DNA of 9,973 nt from Desulfocapsaceae bacterium (GTDB taxonomy: Bacteria; Desulfobacterota; Desulfobulbia; Desulfobulbales; Desulfocapsaceae). The translations under genes and the position numbers were made by a program. Positions 6,368 to 9,973 of the stretch are shown here, piece after piece. Below the pieces are notes generated by a model. That model did no database searches, was not told where the DNA came from, and was given only the letters and a program-made list of their open reading frames with translations. The stretch is taken from contig JAOZLO010000072.1 in assembly GCA_029934775.1 (NCBI GenBank), positions 1 to 9,973 on the forward strand, given 5' to 3'. Within the stretch, counting starts at the first letter, position 1; each line of letters starts with the position of its first letter.

Positions 6368-7657
6368 ATGGAAATCGCCCTGGTTGGAGTTGACAAACGC
6401 ATCACAGAAATCATCAGTTTGACAAAACTGATGTCTTTACCGGTTGAAATCACACCTTACCCATACGGTCATTACACCGAACTACCACAAATCATACAGA
6501 CAATAAAAGGTGCTGAAGGGATTTTATTTGCTGGAGCCTTTCCCTATTTTTTATCACTGAACACAATAGAGAAGTCAATTTCATCCATATTTCTGGAATT
6601 CGATGAAACGGGAATCATGAAGTTGATTGCTGCAGCACCGATAGATCAGGCGCCAAGAGCCATAAGTGTCGACTCAGTCCAGAGTTCTGTTATTAAACAT
6701 ATTTACCGAGAGTTGGATCTGCCATTGACAGAAGTCAGCGCGATTCAGCGCTATGAGTCAATGACGATCGAAGATGTTGCAAATTTTCATATTGCAAATC
6801 ATAAAAAAAACACCAGTATACATATTATCACCGGTTTTTTTAGCGTTCATAAATACCTTTTGAACCACAATTTTCCGTGTACCCTGATTGACCATACTTA
6901 TTTTTCTGTTCTGAAAGGCGTCAATAAAATTATTGATACCATCAATTTCAAAAACTCAAGTGGCAATCATCCCGCTGTTGTCATTATTAAAATAGACAAG
7001 AACAGAAAACAGCAAAAGTCACAACAAGATGAATTCAGGTATCAACGGTTTCTCTATAAATATTTTGACTATATGCTCGATCTTCAAAAACAGCTGCAAT
7101 CATTCGTATTTAACAAGGGTTCAGAAAAATATTACCTTATTTCAACACGGAATCTTATCGAGGAGTACACACATGATTACAGGGATTTTCCTCTGCTGTA
7201 TGATGTTTTCATCAAATTTAACTTTACAATCAGTGTCGGCGTCGGTTACGGAGTTAATCCAATCAGCGCCTTTACCAATGCTGCAGAAGCCCTGAGCATT
7301 GCGACAGAGACGGGAAACACGGTGAAAATACTGACCGACTCCGGACAGATTATTTCACCAGTAAGCCGGAAAAGCTCAAATTATAATATCAGAAATTTCG
7401 ATAAGAAAATTATACATACTGCAAAAAAATCGAACATCACTCCGGAGAATATCAGTAAGATATTGGGTATATTAGAACGCCATGGCTCAAGACACCTTAC
7501 CGCTTACGATCTATCAAAATCCCTTGGCATTACTACAAGAAGTGGAAGTCGTCTGATTTCTAAACTCCATTCCGCAGGTTATGCCAAGGAATCAGGTGTT
7601 GAACAGCCCGCCAAAGGCAGACCAAGAAGGGTTTTCGAGCTTAATTTAAGAGAGTGA
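6368..7657 (+). CDS. Transcriptional regulator with GGDEF/GTP-cyclohydrolase-III-like domain and C-terminal winged helix
   Basis: The protein is 429 residues from ATG 6368, or 434 from an in-frame ATG at 6353. I prefer 6368 because GGAGGG lies 6 nt upstream and the protein then opens with the beta strand MEIALVGV. The residue numbers that follow count from 6353. The N-terminal part (6-130) is an alpha/beta, possibly Rossmann-like region (IKGAEGILFAGAFPYF). The middle (130-195) holds the conserved-looking FHIANHKKNTSIHIITGFFSVHKYL. Residues 207-335 resemble a GGDEF-fold domain, ending in SVGVGYGVNPISAFTNAAEALSIA and ILTDSGQIISPV. The place of the GGDEF motif reads NKGSEKYYLIS, so cyclase activity is not expected and a sensory role is likelier. 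A winged helix-turn-helix occupies about 362-430 (LTAYDLSKSLGITTRSGSRLISKLHSAGY). It leads a plus-strand operon divergent from the importer cluster. The domain assignment is from pattern memory, and the ligand is unknown. Confidence 0.75.
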   Translation: MEIALVGVDKRITEIISLTKLMSLPVEITPYPYGHYTELPQIIQTIKGAEGILFAGAFPYFLSLNTIEKSISSIFLEFDETGIMKLIAAAPIDQAPRAISVDSVQSSVIKHIYRELDLPLTEVSAIQRYESMTIEDVANFHIANHKKNTSIHIITGFFSVHKYLLNHNFPCTLIDHTYFSVLKGVNKIIDTINFKNSSGNHPAVVIIKIDKNRKQQKSQQDEFRYQRFLYKYFDYMLDLQKQLQSFVFNKGSEKYYLISTRNLIEEYTHDYRDFPLLYDVFIKFNFTISVGVGYGVNPISAFTNAAEALSIATETGNTVKILTDSGQIISPVSRKSSNYNIRNFDKKIIHTAKKSNITPENISKILGILERHGSRHLTAYDLSKSLGITTRSGSRLISKLHSAGYAKESGVEQPAKGRPRRVFELNLRE

Positions 7658-7658
7658 T

Positions 7659-8939
7659 ATGAAGATTTCAGTTGAGGAAGAGCAACCGCTATTTGATATA
7701 CGGACCGAATCGGAAAAATTATTCTCTGGTCTGGCTGCAATGTCAGCCGGTGAGATAGGGGTTACCCGTGAAGCTTATGGCCAGGGTGAGCAGGAAGCCC
7801 TCGACCTGTTCAAATCTTATGCCTTAAAATTTGACCTTGAAGTGGAACTGGATGCGGCAGCCAATCTGGTGGTTACTCTCCCTGGAACTCACCCTGACAA
7901 GCCCTGTATTGCCTGTGGTTCACATCTTGACAGTGTTCCCCAGGGAGGCAATTTTGACGGTGCTGCAGGGATTGTGGCCGGCCTTCTCTGCCTGGTTCAA
8001 ATGCGCCGAGAAGGATTCACACCCCAGCAGAACATCAAGGTCATGGCCTTTCGCTGTGAAGAAAGCGCATGGTTTGGCAAACCATACATTGGTTCAAGTG
8101 CTTTACTGGGACTGTTGAGTACACTGGATATGGAGGCCTATCATCGGTCAGGCCAGATAAAACTCTTTGAAGCGATGGCAAAATCAGGCGCCGATGTAGA
8201 ACGTATTCAAAACGGTGAGATTTTAATTAATCCAAAATCGATAGGAGCCTACATAGAACTGCATATAGAACAGGGCCCGGTAATGATCTCCAGGAACCTT
8301 CCTACAGCCATCGTCACAGGCATTCGAGGTGCTATTCGGCATCGCAGGATTACTTGTCTTGGCCAGGCAGGACATTCCGGTACCGTCCCGCGCTGGCTGC
8401 GGCAGGATGCATTTTTCGCCACAGCAGAATTGATCAGCACACTTGATGAACACTGGAGAGTGCTGCTCGAAAGAGGTTTGGATCTGGTTATCACTTCCGG
8501 CACTGTGGCAACGAACGCAAAAGTACATGCGATGACACGTATTCCTGATGAAGTTTCATTCAGTTTTGAGATTCGCAGTCAAAGTGTCGATGCACTTGAA
8601 GCTTTTTATCACCTGATGCAGACTGAATGTAACAACATTGCAAAAAACAGAAGAGTTAAATTTCAGTTTGACCGCAAGCTCTACACAGCCCCAGCCAGAA
8701 TAAGCGATGCCTGGATTGAACATTTAAAGAAGAAATCAGAAATGCTGGATTTCCCGTCGGAAACCATACCGAGCGGGGCAGGCCACGATGCCGCAGTATT
8801 TGCAAACTTCGGTATTCCTACTGCAATGATTTTTGTACGTAATGACAAGGGATCCCATAATCCGGAAGAGTCCATGGAAATTGACGATTTTATTAAAGGT
8901 ACGGAGTTACTGTATCATACACTGAAGGAGCCGGTATGA
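7659..8939 (+). CDS. M20 amidohydrolase of the N-carbamoyl-L-amino acid hydrolase / allantoate amidohydrolase family
   Basis: This 426-residue cytosolic zinc-dependent hydrolase has all the family metal ligands: His89 in [15 protein letters not shown] with Asp91, Asp100, Glu134/Glu135 in [10 protein letters not shown], His202 in [11 protein letters not shown] and His400 in [11 protein letters not shown]. His239 ([10 protein letters not shown]) is the dimerisation-domain histidine, and [12 protein letters not shown] (372-383) is the typical late loop. [11 protein letters not shown] separates this branch from the peptidase-type M20 enzyme in the same window. Known members hydrolyse N-carbamoyl amino acids, N-carbamoyl-beta-alanine, allantoate or related ureides and amides, releasing ammonia and CO2 in the carbamoyl cases. 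The segment [16 protein letters not shown] differs from the EExSRF form of well-studied members, so the substrate may differ. It starts one base after the regulator stop and overlaps the PRTase gene by 4 bp, so it is co-transcribed with both. Confidence 0.92.
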   Translation: MKISVEEEQPLFDIRTESEKLFSGLAAMSAGEIGVTREAYGQGEQEALDLFKSYALKFDLEVELDAAANLVVTLPGTHPDKPCIACGSHLDSVPQGGNFDGAAGIVAGLLCLVQMRREGFTPQQNIKVMAFRCEESAWFGKPYIGSSALLGLLSTLDMEAYHRSGQIKLFEAMAKSGADVERIQNGEILINPKSIGAYIELHIEQGPVMISRNLPTAIVTGIRGAIRHRRITCLGQAGHSGTVPRWLRQDAFFATAELISTLDEHWRVLLERGLDLVITSGTVATNAKVHAMTRIPDEVSFSFEIRSQSVDALEAFYHLMQTECNNIAKNRRVKFQFDRKLYTAPARISDAWIEHLKKKSEMLDFPSETIPSGAGHDAAVFANFGIPTAMIFVRNDKGSHNPEESMEIDDFIKGTELLYHTLKEPV

Positions 8940-9628
8940 AGCTTAGTTTTCCATCCAGAGACAACATCTCCGAACTAACAGCAAAAATGCTGCTCGAAAT
9001 CAATGCTGTACGTTTCCGATCCGAAGAACCGTTTCGGTTTACATCCGGCTGGGCATCTCCGGTATATATTGACTGCCGGAAACTCATCTCTTATCCCCGG
9101 ATTCGACAGACAATCACAGATTTTTCCGCCTCTACCGTGTTAAGAGAGGTCGGTTTTGAGTCTATTGACGCTATTGCCGGAGGTGAAACTGCGGGAATTC
9201 CGTATGCCGCCTGGTTGGCCGATAAGTTGATGCTGCCGATGCAGTATGTTCGAAAGAAAGCAAAAGGATTTGGCCCGACTGCTCAAATTGAGGGTGATTT
9301 TAAAGAGGGGACCAAAATATTGCTGGTAGAAGATTTGACAACCGACGGAAGAAGCAAAATTAATTTCTGCAATGCCCTGAGAGATGCCGGGCTCAATGTT
9401 TCGCACACCCTGGTTATTTTTCACTACTCCATTTTTCCAGAGACAGAAAAGTTACTGCAGGACAACAATCTGAAAATGCTGCAGCTTGCAACATGGTGGG
9501 ACGTACTGGCCGTCTGTAAGAAAGTAAACTACTTTGATACAAAAACCATAGATGAAGTGGAGAGTTTTTTGAACAATCCGATACAGTGGTCAACTACCCA
9601 TGGAGGGGCCAGTAGCTACACAGGGTGA
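8936..9628 (+). CDS. pyrE: Orotate phosphoribosyltransferase homologue (PyrE family)
   Basis: This 230-residue type I phosphoribosyltransferase would convert orotate plus PRPP to OMP in the pyrimidine pathway. The PRPP-binding loop [14 protein letters not shown] (128-141) is intact, with the acidic pair Glu132-Asp133. The N-terminal [16 protein letters not shown] (35-50) is the OPRT substrate-side motif. The flexible catalytic loop reads [18 protein letters not shown] (104-121): the lysines are present, but the histidine of the enterobacterial KDHG loop is Phe112. I recall KGFG as normal in a longer, alphaproteobacterial-type OPRT subgroup, which also ends with LATWWDVL (184-191). ATGA overlap with the amidohydrolase gene, and AAGGAG five bases before the ATG, show coupled translation. 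Its place in this operon rather than among pyrimidine genes leaves open whether it is the housekeeping enzyme or a paralogue acting on another base. Confidence 0.88.
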   Translation: MKLSFPSRDNISELTAKMLLEINAVRFRSEEPFRFTSGWASPVYIDCRKLISYPRIRQTITDFSASTVLREVGFESIDAIAGGETAGIPYAAWLADKLMLPMQYVRKKAKGFGPTAQIEGDFKEGTKILLVEDLTTDGRSKINFCNALRDAGLNVSHTLVIFHYSIFPETEKLLQDNNLKMLQLATWWDVLAVCKKVNYFDTKTIDEVESFLNNPIQWSTTHGGASSYTG

Positions 9629-9638
9629 GTAGTTGCTG
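9610..9638 (+). other. Hairpin spanning the pyrE stop codon
   Basis: CAGTAGCTAC (9610-9619) can pair with GTAGTTGCTG (9629-9638) over 10 positions, including two G-U wobbles, with a 9-nt loop containing the TGA stop. It is not followed by a U-tract, so it is at most a weak terminator or a 3'-end stabiliser of the operon. Confidence 0.3.
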
Positions 9639-9649
9639 TGATATCTCAT

Positions 9650-9655
9650 TATAAT
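9650..9655 (+). promoter_or_regulatory. Possible -10 box of the PilZ gene
   Basis: A perfect TATAAT lies 23 bp before the PilZ start codon. No acceptable -35 is found at the standard spacing and there is no TG extension. A start near 9662 would leave a short leader that still includes the GAGG ribosome-binding site at 9668-9671. Confidence 0.25.
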
Positions 9656-9678
9656 ACACTTGGGATCGAGGAAAAACA

Positions 9679-9973
9679 ATGCCGATTGAACGAAGAGAAC
9701 AAGAACGCTTTTCTCTCAACCTTCAAGCCAAAATATCATACAGGTTTAAAGAAAATCAGTCCTCGATGATTGATACAGTAGCGGCCAATATCAGTTCAGG
9801 AGGGGCTTTTATAGAAACATCCCACAAATTTCCGATGGCATCGAAGGTCAAAATCGAATTTTCCTTGAGCTTTGCTGACTTGAAAAGATTACGCTTTATC
9901 CTCTCCATGAAGAGCCTGAGACAATTTACTGACAAAAACATCGGGGTAAGTGCCAGCGGTATCGTCATCCGCC
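9679..9973 (+). CDS. PilZ-domain protein (N-terminal part, runs off the right edge)
   Basis: Ninety-eight codons are present and the frame is open to the end of the window. The sequence starts MPIERREQERFSLNLQAKIS and contains the two c-di-GMP-binding elements of PilZ domains: RRxxxR (Arg5-Arg6-x3-Arg10) and the N/D-x-S-x-x-G motif as NISSGGAF (about 37-44). The following strands (VKIEFSL, VSASGIVIR) fit the PilZ beta-barrel. Family members bind cyclic di-GMP and change motility, adhesion or secretion through partner proteins. The start is supported by GAGG seven bases upstream. It lies 50 bp after pyrE in the same direction, with a separate -10-like sequence between, so it may be a separate transcription unit unrelated to the transport genes. 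The total length and any further domain lie outside the window. Confidence 0.85.
   Translation, partial: MPIERREQERFSLNLQAKISYRFKENQSSMIDTVAANISSGGAFIETSHKFPMASKVKIEFSLSFADLKRLRFILSMKSLRQFTDKNIGVSASGIVIR

Noticed and set aside
6974..7358. Active diguanylate cyclase domain in the regulator
   Set aside because: The fold pattern is GGDEF-like, but the GG(D/E)EF signature is absent at the expected place (NKGSEKYYLIS), so enzymatic c-di-GMP synthesis is not supported. The nearby PilZ gene does not make it a c-di-GMP module by itself.
8936..9628. pyrE as a broken or catalytically dead PRTase because of the missing loop histidine
   Set aside because: The PRPP loop, loop lysines and length are intact, and the KGFG variant is, to my knowledge, normal in one OPRT subgroup.
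9610..9660. Rho-independent terminator after pyrE
   Set aside because: A 10-pair stem with two wobbles exists across the stop codon, but no U-tract follows. It is reported only as a hairpin.
9756..9968. Minus-strand frame of 70 codons near the right edge
   Set aside because: It lies fully inside the PilZ-domain gene, whose RRxxxR and NxSxxG motifs show that the plus strand is coding.
1..9973. tRNA or rRNA genes, CRISPR arrays, insertion sequences, integrase attachment sites
   Set aside because: No cloverleaf, repeat-spacer array, transposase-like frame or terminal direct/inverted repeat pair was seen. Nearly all the sequence is explained by tightly packed coding genes.

Overview
The window looks like part of a Gram-negative (diderm) chromosome. 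Two features point that way: a solute-binding protein with a Sec signal peptide but no lipobox cysteine, and a PilZ-domain protein at the right edge. The orotate phosphoribosyltransferase is of the 'KGFG' type that I associate with alphaproteobacteria. Overall style (mid-range GC judged by eye, PilZ, peptide importer) would also fit Desulfobacterota. No rRNA or other decisive taxonomic marker is present, so taxonomy stays open.

Left half, minus strand (about 1-6137): a peptide/oligopeptide ABC importer. Read in its own direction it runs M20 peptidase (6137-4965), 192-bp gap, periplasmic binding protein (4772-3198, TTG start behind a perfect AGGAGG), 231-bp palindrome-rich gap, then two permeases and two ATPases (dppB/oppB, C, D, and the first 29 codons of F). 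These last four are joined by 4-, 4- and 8-bp overlaps. The peptidase is cytosolic, has a complete dinuclear zinc site, and resembles the carboxypeptidase G2 branch, so it probably cleaves imported cargo.

Right half, plus strand (about 6258-9628): a divergent three-gene operon. It holds a regulator with a GGDEF/GTP-cyclohydrolase-III-like domain that lacks the GGDEF motif plus a C-terminal winged helix, a second M20 enzyme of the N-carbamoyl-amino-acid hydrolase/allantoate amidohydrolase type, and an orotate phosphoribosyltransferase homologue. The regulator and hydrolase are one base apart, and the hydrolase and PRTase overlap by 4 bp. The 215-bp divergent region carries candidate promoters for both directions. 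An inverted repeat with 7-bp arms and a 16-nt spacer covers the -10 of the regulator. A repeat of the same dimensions covers a candidate internal promoter in front of the permease genes. A PilZ gene starts at 9679 and leaves the window.

Working together (inference): the importer brings in an amide- or ureide-containing solute, the two M20 enzymes open amide or carbamoyl bonds, the PRTase could attach a released base to PRPP, and the regulator senses a metabolite and controls both arms. The individual families are known. The combination of peptide importer, two M20 branches, GGDEF-fold regulator and OPRT is the part worth a second look. No mobile elements, CRISPR arrays, tRNA or rRNA genes were seen.
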